Positions 11,240 to 22,228 of a DNA stretch of 64,000 bases are shown here, piece after piece. The DNA is taken from contig JAMPIV010006374.1 in NCBI GenBank assembly GCA_024509875.1, forward strand, positions 248,001-312,000, written 5' to 3'. The notes under the pieces are model-generated. The model did not search any database, was not told the DNA's origin, and saw only the letters and a list, made by a program, of their open reading frames with translations. Source of the DNA: Oreohelix idahoensis (taxonomy: Eukaryota; Mollusca; Gastropoda; Stylommatophora; Oreohelicidae). Within the stretch, counting starts at the first letter, position 1. Each line of letters opens with the position of its first letter. The translations under genes were made by a program, and so were the position numbers.

Positions 11240-12060
11240 TGTGAATAATATCAATTTTATTTCAGACTTTAGTGTGTTGTGAATGTATCGGACATATTGT
11301 TTGTGTGGATATGATTGCTGAAGATTGGAAAACCTAAATTATAACCACCACAGTTCTTGTCAGGGCTCAATATACTATTCTGGTTTTGTCTGGGTCTATA
11401 ACCTACCAGCAAGACCAGTACTGATTTGGCATGTAGGTGAGAAAAGCAAAGGTTGCATCCTGTCCATATATTCATATTGCTTTGATTATTCATGTATTAT
11501 TATATTTGAGACAATGTTTTGCAGTAGACACCAGTCTGTCTCACTATATCTAAATCATACAAGGCAATGTATCATTTATCATACATGCAAACATCTGATG
11601 ACACCCTCATCTCATACACACAATAAGATGTAATAGGTCTCCATAACATTGCCTAGCCACTCGATACTGCTTGTTCCAGATTCTATAGTCAAATTTCAAA
11701 ACCCTGAAGTCAAGTGGACCTTCGATCCTGCTACCTAACCATAACAGGAGCCCAGAGGTTGAAGTATTTTAGAGCTTTTCCCCCCTTGATTGCTGGGATT
11801 GGACTGAAGTGGGACTTTCAGACAAACAGTGTTATGTGTCAACCCATATCTGGACAAGTACTGATTCAAAGCTGAGTTATATAGTGAAATTTTCCAGTGG
11901 CAACTGTAAGACATTCATCAGTCAGATGATGATAAATTAGGGAATATAAAAAAAGAGAGACTAGTATAATTAATAACAGTGAGAGAACCTTTTTGGTGTA
12001 AAGTAATTTAAAGATCCCATGGGGACTTTTTGGTTAAGTTTAAACTTATAAATATATTAT
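11240..12060. other. gene-free stretch between Tc1 and LINE
   Basis: No gene-like frame with a recognisable domain, no terminal repeats and no tandem array. Confidence 0.4.
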
Positions 12061-12063
12061 CAA

Positions 12064-12770
12064 CTTGATGTAAATCTTCTTCTTTGATCCTTAGCCGCCG
12101 ACCGTCAAAGCAGTCAGTGGCCATCACGCCTAGTGGCGTCTTGTAGGGCAACAACAAATTGATTCCACTTTGCTCGGTCGGCGGTCATCCTTCGTACAGT
12201 GCCCCAACTCTGGTTCATTCTTTGCATCTCAGCCTCCACAGTCCTCCGCCAGGTTGTTTTTGGTCGGCCTCTGTTTCGTTTTCCTTCAGGGGTCCAAAGC
12301 ATAGCTGTTCTTGTGATGGCATCGGGGTCTCTTCTGAGGACATGGCCAACCCAGCTCCAGCGTCTGCCAGCTATGATGGTGTGCATGTCCTCTTGCTTGC
12401 TCCGAGCAAGCAGATCTTGGTTGGTGATGGTATTCGGCCAAAAGATTCGGAGAATTTTTCTTAGGTATGTTGTGTGAAAAGAGGACAATTTCGACATTTC
12501 CTTCTCTGTAACTCTCCAGCATTCTGCACCATAGAGAAGCACAGAAAGCACACAGCTCTGATATAATCTTAATTTTGTGCTTGTGCTGTATTGAGAGGAC
12601 TTCCAGATGTTGTTTAGGTTAAAAAGGCTGTTCTTGCCTTATTCATTCTGATGTTGATGTCTTTGCCTGCCCCGCCGTCTGGTGTTACTATGCATCCTAG
12701 GTATGTGAAGGTGTCTGTCTGTACCAATTGCTGATTCCTTACTGATATGGGCTCAGGGTTACATAACCAT
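12064..12770 (-). pseudogene. 5'-truncated RTE-like LINE: RT C-terminus and 3' tail
   Basis: On the minus strand the region 12770-12560 encodes the post-palm part (FTYLGCIVTPDGG...). After a frameshift near 12610 comes the frame 12551-12114, with VLLYGAECWRVTEKEMSKL, the region ending GHVLRRDPDAITRTAMLWTP, and GRPKTTWRR. These are the thumb and C-terminal hallmarks of RTE-like LINE reverse transcriptases, which copy LINE RNA at nicked target DNA. The 3' tail (12135-12064) contains GGCCACTGACTGCTTTGACG and then GAA-rich sequence. The SINEs at 12833 and 22020 share this same tail. Endonuclease and RT palm are missing (5' truncation). Confidence 0.8.
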
Positions 12771-12832
12771 AATCACCATCGTCCAACACTCACCCTTCAT
12801 TACCCAATTAGATAGATGTACATAATAAATTA

Positions 12833-12960
12833 CGCCAATAGGCGTGATGGGAAACAATGGCAAAGAAAACCTATCTGCTGTTGCCCTAAGACGCCATTAG
12901 GCGTAATGGCCACTGACTGCTTTGACGGTCGGTGGCTAATGACGGAAGAAGAAGAAGAAG
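12833..12960 (+). mobile_element. 5'-truncated SINE with LINE-derived tail and (GAA)n, 13-bp target duplication
   Basis: The 128-bp unit contains two copies of a GCC(A)ATTAGGCGTAATGG-like motif and the shared LINE tail, and ends GAAGAAGAAGAAG. It is flanked by a perfect 13-bp duplication ACATAATAAATTA (12820-12832 and 12961-12973), so the ends are exact. It is non-coding and was mobilised by LINE machinery. Confidence 0.85.
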
Positions 12961-12973
12961 ACATAATAAATTA

Positions 12974-13590
12974 TGAAATTGTACTCAAGTGACATTTAAA
13001 ATTTTTAACTGTTCAAAGTTGAGTTACTTTTTCTAATTTTATTATAATATCACATGAGTTACTACAGCTAAGGTGGCAAAGTATATTTCTGAAGCCTTAA
13101 ACTATTGTCTAACTCAGAGTATTCGAAGCCGTAGCTCACTTGTGATACCAGTGCTCTTCTCTGACACTGGGACTTCATACATTCTCGAGAGAATTCTATT
13201 CCTTCTCTAAACACTATCTTCATACAAGAAAAAACCTTACGCTACAAACAGTATAGATAGAATATGTTTTCAGTTACATCTTCACTGGTTGAAAAGCTTG
13301 AAAAGTTTCATTATTTTTAAAGTGAATATGTTTACATAGACATTTACAATGGTTTGTAAATGTAAATATTATAATTAGAATGTAAATCATTTCTTTCATC
13401 TTTCCCTTCCTGCTCCATATGGAATATGGGACTTCCTATGCTTTTAGTTCTCTTTAAGAAACAAGCAATTAAAGTGGTCACCAGCCCTTGTAGTGGTGTT
13501 TCATGAAATCATCATTCTATATACTGAGGTTGCCAGCCTCAAATGACCTCGACATCATTAGCAATTTTCACATTTTAATATTCACATGGC
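12974..13590. other. gene-free stretch
   Basis: AT-rich; no gene, array or terminal repeat seen. Confidence 0.4.
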
Positions 13591-13595
13591 AATAT

Positions 13596-14198
13596 ATACT
13601 ACTGGACAAAAGTTAAGGGCCGCCATTTAGTTTAGACAAGGTTTATATAATTGATTGGCAAACTGTAAAGACAAATGAAAATATAATTAAAACTGAGCTC
13701 AGAGAAATGTGTATACATTTCTGTGTGCACTAGGTTAATTTTTTTAAATGTCCAAAAACTGGGTCACTTTAACCCGCACGTGAAAATTGCCATTGTTGCT
13801 GCAAAAACTCGTGGTTTTTTGCAACACGCCCCACTAGTTCAAAAGGTGAAAAAGTGAGTTGAATTTGAATGCACGTGGAAAATGATTATCGGTAAAGAGT
13901 GTTCACCGTTGGTATGCAATAAATCAGTAAGACAAGTGGTCGAAATGATCACTGCATTAGCCATGCCTCCAAGGAGAAGTCTCAGCACTGTAGACCGTGG
14001 TCGAGCCATGGCATGGATTCAGGATGGTCAATCTGTTTGTCATGTTGCAAGACGTTTAGCAGTGTCCCACTCTACTATTCAGAGACTTCTTGAGAGATTT
14101 CAAGCTACCGGACATTTGGAAAATCGACCCTGCTCACGAAGAATTATATGAACCTTGTCTAAACTGAATGGCGGCCATGAACTTTTGTCCAGTAGTAT
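13596..14198 (+). mobile_element. internally deleted Tc1-like transposon, second family
   Basis: TACTACTGGACAAAAGTTAA and the following ~40 bases at the left match the reverse complement of about 14146-14198 with roughly four mismatches. The ends sit in TATA sequence. At about 0.6 kb it is half the length of an autonomous Tc1 element. It keeps only the N-terminal part of a transposase. Its terminal sequence differs from the Tc1 element at 10006. Confidence 0.85.
13963..14151 (+). pseudogene. Tc1-like transposase N-terminal fragment (helix-turn-helix only)
   Basis: MPPRRSLSTVDRGRAMAW begins the family-typical start, followed by the DNA-recognition helices (VCHVARRLAVSHSTIQRL) and linker ([16 protein letters not shown]). 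The frame then runs straight into the right terminal repeat and stops at 14151, so the DDE catalytic domain has been deleted. The product could at most bind DNA. In-frame residues upstream to 13882 are probably not part of the protein. Confidence 0.75.
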
Positions 14199-14200
14199 AT

Positions 14201-14582
<382 letters not shown>

Positions 14583-14619
14583 TATATATATATATTTATA
14601 TATATATATTTTTATATAA

Positions 14620-14843
14620 TCCCGAAAGGATTTTGGCTGGTCGGGCGTCTGGGAGACATGGCGAAATGGTTTTATAGCGACAGGAGTAGAGTACACATGA
14701 GGGCAAGTTCGGGGCACAGCGGATTGATCTACCGCTTGCTTGTCACATTGATCACAGAAACAACAATTAAAAGTCTGTTGTACCAATATACGCCGCTAGG
14801 TGTGAAGGAACAATGGACGATTTCTTGTTGCCCTAATATATAT
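14620..14843 (+). mobile_element. tRNA-type SINE, 5' part
   Basis: A head with an A-box-like TGGCGAAATGG and a B-box-like AAGTTCGGGGC is followed by a body (GCGGATTGAT..., ACAGAAACAACA..., CGCTAGGTGTGA, GTTGCCCTAA). The body matches the SINE at 22020-22228 in order. The LINE-type tail with GAA repeats is missing; the unit ends in TA repeats. Confidence 0.6.
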
Positions 14844-14849
14844 ATATAA

Positions 14850-15797
14850 GTGTTGCGAGGGTGAACACATTTTAGACTGAACGGAAACAATTTAAAATCG
14901 GGAGAAAGATTAAGTCAATCTGATTTTGAGAACGCGCTTAGCGTAGGATAGCAAGTTTGCTATGTATTAAAGTTGTGTAGTGGCGAGCGATGTTTGATGG
15001 TGCATTATGGCGAACCAGCCACTGAAGGTGGTTGGTTGCTGTGGTCACAGTATTGTATCAAATTATTTTGCCGAACCAACAAGACGCTCAAACGCCACCT
15101 TTAATAGATGACAGATAAAGACAAGAAAGACAATGTCGCTAGTTCAAGATATGTGTTAACAAGTTGTCAAGACTACAAGACGAACAGGTATGTTGTGTTA
15201 GATGCAGAGACAATAGACAGTAGCTAGGGGCAGCGTGGAACAAAAGACTATTGATACAAATAAACAGCCCTGGTTGTTAGGGACCTAAAGATGCAGCAAT
15301 AGTTAATGCAGTTAGTGAACCATAGCTTGACTGCTTGCATCAGGATCAGCGAACAAGAGCTGGTCAAGACCGTACTCCACCTCCACGTGGTGGTCCTGGA
15401 AACAGTCTGCAGCTGTGCAGTCTGGCTGAGCGAGTACGGATCGAAGAGGGAAGGCAAACCTGGTCCCAAAAAATGCCGTGCAGAAGTCGGATGTGTCGAC
15501 CGAAAGGTGCAGATATCACAGCTTAGGCGTAAACAAACACATCGCAACCACCGTCCTTTTCAGGACGAACGAGGAAGAAGAAGGTAGAAGAAGAAGACCA
15601 GTCTTATATAGAAAGATACCTCAACTAGTTCCACCAGACCTACGGGCCTTATCAAGGGTTAAGAAACCAGAAGAACATAAATCTTAGACGAGCTAGAAAT
15701 CTTAGAGACAGCGTCAGACTAAATAGGAGAAAAAATGATGGAGCGAGAGAAGATATATTTCAAAAGTTGCCTATGAACATTTTATTTATTATGAGAT
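14850..15797. other. gene-free stretch with a stem-loop near 15552
   Basis: No recognisable protein domain. Purine-rich tracts (GAAGAAGAAG and similar) follow a histone-type stem-loop at 15552-15567. The stretch may be untranslated sequence of a retroelement. Confidence 0.4.
15552..15567 (+). promoter_or_regulatory. histone-type stem-loop, copy 4
   Basis: CGTCCT-TTTC-AGGACG forms a perfect 6-bp stem. It is preceded by AACCAC and followed by a purine-rich stretch (AACGAGGAAGAAGAAGG). That is the layout of a histone stem-loop with its downstream element, but no histone reading frame is present upstream. Confidence 0.5.
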
Positions 15798-15894
15798 CAT
15801 ACCTGTCAACCTGTACGAATTTTTCGTACAATGTACATATTTTTAATACTTTTAGCAGTATACGGTGGTACAGACTCGTTGTACGGATTTTTCC

Positions 15895-15927
<33 letters not shown>

Positions 15928-16269
15928 AAAATTCGATTTTTTTTTTTTAAACTCTAAAAATATTTTCCAACCCAAGTTTTTTTTTAAATTTTAAATCATA
16001 AAATATTTTCAAGCCCAGGTTTTTTTTTAACCAATTTTTTTATTCCGGGAATCTCGGCGTCTGTTTTTAAACTGAAGTCTCTCGCAGCAACCAATCAAAT
16101 CCTTTTAAACCCAACAATTCGGCAAAAACTTTGAATTCGGTCTCAAACACTTTTGGCTTGACATGACGTATTTTTAAAGTTACCTGTTATCAGCCACGCT
16201 TGCCAAGACACTTCGACGCCAATTTGTTTTAAAAAAGCTAAGTACCTATAACTTGGTTAAATATTGATG

Positions 16270-17060
16270 TTGTTTTGCTTTGTTGCAATTTAATCGCTGT
16301 CTTAATCTTTCCAGTTATATCTTGCCCTTCAGTATATTTCCGATAAATTAATGTCATAATATTCTGTGTAGGCCCTGCATAACTAAAAAAAAAAAGTTTG
16401 TTTGCGTCGAGTAGACCTACTTTATTCCGGCGATCGAGATGTAACTGCTTTATTTTTCATAAAGCGGCGATCTATTATCACTGGTCTAGGTATCAATTTT
16501 TAAATAATAATTTTGTAAATTTTTGGTAGTACATTTTTTCTTCCTAGATTAATATTCTGTTCACAATTTAGTTATTTTTTTGCTGTAGCTTTGCTTTGCT
16601 TCGTTGTATATTATTTTTGTCGTTCTCTTAATCTTTCCAGTTATATTTTGACCATTTCAATATTTCCAATAAATTAATATCATAAAATTTTGTGTAGGCC
16701 CTACAAAAGTAGAAAAATAAAGTTTATTTGCATTGAGTAGGCCTACCTACTTTATTTCAGCTGTCGAGATTCGCTGCTTTATTTTTTAATAAAGTGGCAA
16801 TCTATTATCACTGGTCTAGGCTACCAACTCTTAAATAATTTTGTAAATTTTTGGTGCTACGTTTTTCTTCCTAGATTTGATATTCTGTTCATAATTTGTT
16901 AAAAAATTGTTGTTGTTGTTGCTGTTAGCTTTGCTTTGTTGTATGTTTTTTTTTTTTTGGTCCTTCTCTTAATCTTTCTAGTTATATTTTGATCATTTAA
17001 ATATTTCCAATAAATTAATGTCATAATATTCTGTGTCGGCCCTACATAACTAGAAAAAAA
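16270..17060. repeat. ~330-bp tandem repeat, ~2.4 copies
   Basis: The landmark CTTAATCTTTCCAGTTATAT recurs at about 16301, 16627 and 16968. The rest of the unit (TATTATCACTGGTCTAGG, CTTCCTAGAT) follows in the same order each time. Confidence 0.8.
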
Positions 17061-17098
17061 GTTTGTTTGCGTAAACTTTGCTGCTTTTTTTTCAATAA

Positions 17099-17275
17099 AA
17101 AAGTCCACACAGACTGCAGGAGGTCCATGAATGCAGACACACTCACTTCTTTTTTACAGTGAAAGATTAACATTGATACATGCTTTGCAGACTTTAAGGC
17201 CACAAATGCAATTCTGCAAAGTGCTAAAAGTGCATGTGTTGATTATAATAAAAAACACAGTGCATCGAAAGAATA
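17099..17275 (+). pseudogene. possible transposase C-terminal relic
   Basis: One frame reads VHTDCRRSMNADTLTSFLQ, a TGA, then KINIDTCFADFKATNAILQ and a further stretch ending DYNKKHSASKE. It resembles the C-terminal dimerisation tail of hAT-like/BED-type transposases, where a Leu-rich segment follows an Arg-Ser-Met motif. The fragment is short and interrupted, so the family call is weak. Confidence 0.35.
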
Positions 17276-17759
17276 GTACCTCACGATCACTAAGTTTTTT
17301 TATATGTAAAGAACAGCATGAGACTATTAGCATGTTTTATATCACACTAATTCAAATGCTAATAGATTTGTAAATGTCATTTCTCGTTTTAAAACTGTAT
17401 TGTGTATAATTTATTAATATATTTTTTGCGTAAGGATTTTTGGTGTTTGTAAGGATTTTTTTGGTCCGGTGTACAGAGTTTTGTCTCAGGAGGTTGATAG
17501 GTATGTGAGATGGCCGGCCTCGGCGGAAGGTTGGACATGAATTATGATTTCAGCGGATTTGATGACTAGCTGTAAATAAACATCATCTTTGTTGTTCACC
17601 GCTGGTTGAGTGCAGTACTTTTCGCCAGATGTTCCCCATCCCATCATCTGTATGTCGTGTGATGTTATATCGTCAAGATTTGTTTTAACATAGCATCATC
17701 AACACCTAGCTGCCCACTGCGGGACAGTAGACGAGTCCCACTATACGACAAGTACCATC

Positions 17760-18451
17760 AACACTAACATCATCCGCTGTACGGCCACAAGCATTACTTT
17801 GACTTTTCAGCGTTGTAATCACTGACAGCGCATATGAGAAGATAGCTACTGGCCTCTGTGATCTTTCTTCTGTCATTAGAATTTGTGATGCAGTTTTTAA
17901 GGCATCTGCCTCTGCTCTGAAGTTACTTGAAAATGTCCCTGTTGCGACTGATATCTTCTTTTGTGTGCCATTGCTTAAGCTCAGGAAGACTCCTCCACCC
18001 CATCTTCTGTCATTAGTTGCTGATCCATCTGTGTATGCATGGATCCAGGTGTTGCTTTGGTAATGTTTCTCTATATATTTTGTGGTTAGGACTCTCCTTT
18101 CTGTTTCATTTGGCTGTTCTTTCTCTCAATACCAGGAACGTTTCCTATCATTTCAGGGAAGCACTGTTGTTTCCAAATTGGTAGCTTGTGTGCAGTACAT
18201 ATTGGCGTAGCTGTTGATATTGCGTTTATGGGGTCTGCTCTCATCTTTGTTTTGATTGTCTCTACAAAGTTGCTTCGCTTCAGTCTTCCCCTTCCAAGTC
18301 CATTTATTCTCTGATGCATTGGATGGTCTATCAGCCTCCTAAATTTCTCCGCTTGTTGCTGGGCTCTGCTATCTCTTCTATCCTCCATAGGCTGGAGGTG
18401 AGTAATCTTTTCCAACTCTTCAATGGGTGTTGACTTTTTGCCACCTGTTAT
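17760..18451 (-). pseudogene. Jockey-like LINE (LINE A), RNase H end, 3' part
   Basis: From 18451 leftwards the frame begins ITGGKKSTPIEELEKITHLQ, the segment after the RT thumb in Jockey-like LINEs. It ends in an RNase H domain at about 18020-17830: YTDGSA supplies the first Asp and FRAEADAL the Glu. The usual second Asp in the next motif reads Tyr (FSYALS), so catalysis is lost. It continues, without a missing residue, the frame that stops at 20921, from which it is separated by the 2.46-kb insertion 18452-20916. RNase H would remove the RNA strand during target-primed reverse transcription. Confidence 0.75.
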
Positions 18452-18634
18452 TGTCACCGGAAGGCCTACTACTGATACCATAGCATTATTCGTGCTAATA
18501 GTTATCAGTTAGATTAGTAAGAACAGTTACGATGTTTTATTGAAATAAAGACTCGAGTTACGCTAGTATCAGATTGAAACTGAAACTAGTCGAAACTAGG
18601 TTAAATAGCGACTCAACGCTATCTTTTGGCGGGA

Positions 18635-18658
18635 GTTGCTTAGCAACCGATGACGTAA
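18635..18658. promoter_or_regulatory. X-box plus CRE composite site
   Basis: GTTGCTTAGCAAC (18635-18647) is a full palindromic RFX-type X-box. It is followed three bases later by TGACGTAA (18651-18658), an ATF/CREB-type half-palindrome. It lies about 30 bp upstream (on the minus strand) of TATTTAA in the LTR-like insertion. Binding is inferred from consensus. Confidence 0.55.
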
Positions 18659-19379
18659 ATCGGAATAGCCGAGACTCTCCCTCAGTAAGCATATGACGCC
18701 CAATAAAATAAATAAAGAAGTATTCGACTAACCAACCAAATGGTAGTAAAATCGCGCACCACTCTGCGATAGCAGATTTCGCATATCCGAAGTCAGCTGA
18801 CCCAAAAGAAGCCAATGTGCACGGACGTGGTCCTTTGCCACCTAACTTCTGGTCTTGAAAGTATCAAGATATCAACTCTGTGTGAAGCAGATAATTTTTA
18901 CATAGTTGTGAATTCATATTTCACGTAAGTTTTTATTTTTTTATTTTTTAAATTAATGAAGATAAACAGAAATCCCGTTCAACCTCTGATGGGTTATAAT
19001 TAGGATATATATTATTTTCAATTCCAAATAATATGAACAACTGCCGACATGAGAAAGTGGCATCAAATTTGAAAATAGGGATACTCACAATTGTGCTTAG
19101 GCCTATACGTTAAATAATAAAATAAAAAACAAACAAACAAAATCAAGAAGAAACTATGAACAAGAATAATATTAAAGTGGAGGGGTGTAAAAGTTATATA
19201 ACGGACTTTACCAGAATAATTGTTGTTTAAAGTCACAATTGTAAGAACAGCATCAGTCCCAGCCACTATTAAAACTCGTGTTAAATATTGTTTGCTATAT
19301 TATGCAGTTCCCTAGGGTCTATTTCAACATATATTTATAGGTAAGCAATTAATCCAATATTGGTATTCTAGTCATACCT

Positions 19380-20340
19380 CTTTTTAACAAGTATTGTCAG
19401 ACATCCTGCGTAAGTTCTTCTATTTGAAATAGCCTTTTGCTGAGTCTGAGAAGTTTCTTATTACTGGGAATTTTCAATTCCCTAGATATCTGACATATTC
19501 TTGTTGGAGCCCTGAACATCTTATAGGCATGTCGTCCTTTCAGAGTTTTATCCCACTCTGCTTTCCATTCATCTGTTATTAAATCTTTAATTAAGCTTAA
19601 TTTCATTTTCATACATTTTCAGACTTTTATCAATCTATATCTGCCTTTTCATTTCCTTCTATCCAACACGTGAAGTTATCCAAGCAATTAATCTCCCTTA
19701 AAGTATGATAGCCAGAAAAATTTCTCCTCTGTCAGGTATTCTCGTAGTTTCTAAGTGCTTTAATTGTTGAAAGAGAGTCAGTTAAAACTGTTAATTTTTT
19801 GGGAGGGTTATTAATAGAGAATATTTCTAGTGCTTTTAGTATTGCCACCATCTCTGCAGTGAAAATGGATGTATTTTCCGTGATGCTATATTCTTTTGCC
19901 ATTTTCCATATTGAAATATATATTCCTATCCCCAGTTTGCCATCCTCTCCCTTGGATCCATCTGTGTACACAGTAATGCTGTCTTTTGATATTTGTTGTA
20001 TATATTTATTGGCTGTGTTTTTAATATTTTCTATATTATTTGTTTTCTTAAGTATTTCTGCTAGGTGGTAGTCCGTGTCTGGTTTCTTGATCTCCCAGGG
20101 CGGAATCACTGGCTTGTATTCACAACTGTTATTAATTGATGTAATTAATGTACCCAGATGGACAATTTCCTCCATACACTTCCATCCTGTAGGGTATCTA
20201 ATGGTATTCATTGGCTTGGCCTGAGTTGTTAGTTGGCATCTGGTAAAAGCTGTATGTGCTGGGTGAGACTTATCCAACATAACTCTGTTCAGGTAATTTA
20301 GTCTTAACTCCTTTCTCCGTAATTCCAAGGGTATGATTCT
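19380..20340 (-). pseudogene. LINE B: 5'-truncated LINE with RNase H domain
   Basis: The frame 20328-19732 encodes a connection segment (KELRLNYLNRVMLDKSHPAH) and an RNase H domain with all three acidic landmarks visible: VYTDGSKGEDG, FTAEMVAILKAL and LTDSLSTIKAL. Further left, in another frame (19612-19397), comes the C-terminal part (LITDEWKAEWDKTLKGRHAY). An A-rich tail in minus orientation lies at about 18926-18950, which may be its 3' end. Endonuclease and RT are absent. It belongs to an RNase H-bearing LINE clade (I/Jockey-like) but is a different family from LINE A. Confidence 0.75.
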
Positions 20341-20920
20341 AAATAAAACCTAGCTAGGCCAGAAATGCTTAAATATTGGGAAAACGAAATGAACTTATAA
20401 GAAATGAAAACAGAGCTATCTAATGTCAAATGAACACAAGTCATACAAGCGGTAGAGGCCCGGCTATCAGTTACCCCTAAGTTGGATAAACATGAGAAGC
20501 ATAATGAAAAGGGACTAAGTAAAATATTTTTACCGAATTGGATTGAAATACAAGGCGGAAGAATTAATGTATATCAAGACACTACTTTTCATGAGGAATT
20601 GTAATTGTATGCAAATGACTTGGATTTTGTGTTCAAGATAATAAACTGTTTTCCTGGATCCCTGAAGACTTTCTTAACTATCTCCTGTTGAAGGTTTTGC
20701 AGTTAATAGCGGATATTAAGTATGCTAATGATTGTCACAAAAACATTAAACACCACAGAGGAATTCTGAAACGAACTTGAATACGAACATCACCAAGAAT
20801 AACTATTTCTGGTAGTACACCAGTATCTTGACTTGAATGATACAATAAATAAACACACAAGAAACTTGAACATTTGTGCCTTATAATTGAATCAACATAT
20901 ATACCCCACGGAAACATTAT

Positions 20921-21234
20921 GATTCTCAATGCTTGGTTGTGGGTTCTGTTTATTTTGTCAAAGTTCGACTTAGCTGCCGTTGACCATGCTGCAATGCCAT
21001 ATTCTAAGACTGGTCTCACTCGCCCAGTATATAGCTTCTTTAGTACTCTCTCGTCTGCTCCCCAACCCGTGCCAGCACATTTTTTCATGATTGCCATTCT
21101 CTGCCTTGCTCTTGTCCTGTTTTTTTCAACTGTCACAGAATACGGCCGTAGTGGACAAGAGAGCGACCCAATATTATGTGACAACGTCTGAGAGTGTACG
21201 AAGAAGAAGAATACTGTTCATAGTTATATTGGGA
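20921..21234 (-). pseudogene. LINE A, RT thumb segment
   Basis: On the minus strand, MAIMKKCAGTGWGADERVLK and then LYTGRVRPVLEYGIAAWSTA are typical of the segment after the RT palm in Jockey-like LINEs. It ends in NQALRII directly at the ATAA target duplication (20917-20920) and continues at 18451. The RT palm that should lie to its right is deleted: beyond the SINE at 21245-21596 the sequence is already the endonuclease-RT linker. Confidence 0.7.
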
Positions 21235-21244
21235 CTTATTTCTT

Positions 21245-21596
21245 TTTTTTTTTTTTGCGTACGCCCGCTAATACTCGAGGCGAAATCTCAGGTTATTACT
21301 AATGTCTAACCTGACATTGATTTTACGTGAGTATCCCTTTTTTCGTGTACAGAGACAGGTGTCCCTCGCCATTCAGGCAAATACTCTCCGATTTCGGAGG
21401 TACCCATTGTAGCTGGGTCGGCTCAGGAGCTGCCAATCCCTGGTCAACGACACTCCTTCAAATGTTCTCGCCAGGTCTCGAGTTAATCCAGTCCAATTCC
21501 CGGTCGACGAAAAATCCTCAAATGCCGTCGCCCGGGTTTGATCCTAAATCACCCGGTCGCCAGAGCGGTGTTGTAACCACTACGCTAGCGCGGCTC
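21245..21596 (-). mobile_element. tRNA-derived SINE with poly(A), 10-bp target duplication
   Basis: On the minus strand it starts GGAGCCGCGCTAGCGTAGTG. TAGCGTAGTGG fits an A box and GGATCAAACCC a B box. It ends in a poly(A) run (poly(T) at 21243-21256 on +). CTTATTTCTT flanks both sides (21235-21244 and 21597-21606). It is inserted in LINE A. Confidence 0.8.
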
Positions 21597-21606
21597 CTTA
21601 TTTCTT

Positions 21607-22008
21607 CTAAATTTTTGTAGTGCTTGTTTTCTTGCTTTAGTTTTTTCTGTACATTTGTTTGTCCACCAAGGAGCTGGGTTTTTATTCCAGTCTTCTCTTT
21701 TCTGTTATTCTGCCTTGGAGTTATGTGTGGTGGCATATTGGAGTGTGGTATATGTTTGGCAGAAATTTTTAGTATTTCTTATGCTAGATTGTTCGCATCA
21801 GTATCTATATCTTCACTAATAATTTTATCTAGTTTCATTCCTTCCATTTCATCGTGGAAAGCTATCCAATCAGCATTTTTATAGTGGAATATTGGTTTTT
21901 CTCCTCCTTCCTCTCCTTAACTACTCCCATGCTCCGGTGGAAGAGTTGTTCTTTCTTCAGACCTGTGCCGTCCAAAGGCAGGTCTGGAACTTTCCATGCT
22001 GTGTCCAC
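21607..22008 (-). pseudogene. LINE A, linker between endonuclease and RT
   Basis: The minus-strand text around 21900-21860 (FHYKNADWIAFHDEMEGM) and 21740-21640 (MPPHITPRQNNRKEK, then an Ala/Lys/Gln-rich helix) is the characteristic tryptophan-containing linker that precedes the RT in Jockey-like LINEs. Stops and frame changes interrupt it. No endonuclease is seen to its right; a different element's ORF starts at 22245. Confidence 0.55.
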
Positions 22009-22019
22009 CACAATGCTGG

Positions 22020-22228
22020 CTTCTTCTTCTTCTGTCCTTAGCCAACGACCGGCAAAGCAGTCAGTGGCCATTACGCCTAGTGGCGTCTTAAGGGCAACAG
22101 CGAACAGATTTTCTTTGCCATTGTTCCCATCACGCCTAATGGCGTCTTTAGGGCAACGACAAATCAATCCGTTTGCTGTTGTTTCCGTAATCAAAGTGAC
22201 TGGCAAACGGGTGATCAGCCCGTTGGTT
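22020..22228 (-). mobile_element. SINE with LINE-type tail, 11-bp target duplication
   Basis: In minus orientation the unit runs from 22228 to a (GAA)n tail at 22020. It contains the repeated GCCATTAGGCGTGATGG motif and the shared tail GGCCACTGACTGCTTTGCCG. CACAATGCTGG flanks it (22009-22019 and 22229-22239), so the ends are exact. It is the same family as 12833-12960 but extends further 5'. Confidence 0.88.

Larger units (their letters stand above)
15798..17505. mobile_element. hAT-like or related non-autonomous DNA element with internal tandem repeats
   Basis: The left end CATACCTGTCAACCT and the inverted right end CATACCTATCAACCT differ at one position. Both are flanked by TGAGAT (15792-15797 and 17506-17511). 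A subterminal hairpin GTACGAATTTTTCGTAC lies inside the left end. A run of C and then A occurs at 15899-15930. Inside are 2.4 copies of a ~326-341-bp tandem unit (about 16270-17060) and a short transposase-like relic near 17099-17275. The 6-bp duplication is shorter than the 8 bp usual for hAT, so the superfamily is uncertain. Confidence 0.65.
18452..20916 (-). mobile_element. TG..CA insertion with 4-bp ATAA target duplication, LTR-like, with nested LINE B
   Basis: On the minus strand the insertion starts TGTTTCC (20916) and ends GGTGACA (18452). It is flanked by ATAA (20917-20920 and 18448-18451). Removing it with one ATAA joins the LINE A frame perfectly (RII + TGG). TG..CA ends with a 4-bp duplication are typical of LTR retrotransposons or solo LTRs. 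The last ~400 bp have U3-R-U5 order: X-box and CRE, TATTTAA (18601-18607) and AATAAA (18536-18541). The two ends do not match each other as LTRs. A solo LTR split by LINE B (about 18926-20340) is my best reading. Confidence 0.6.

Noticed and set aside
15330..15570. Possible histone gene upstream of the stem-loop at 15552
   Set aside because: No histone fold residues in any frame of the preceding 250 bp.
21520..21598. tRNA gene suggested by A- and B-box-like motifs
   Set aside because: The sequence does not fold as an intact tRNA and is the head of a SINE with poly(A) and target duplication.
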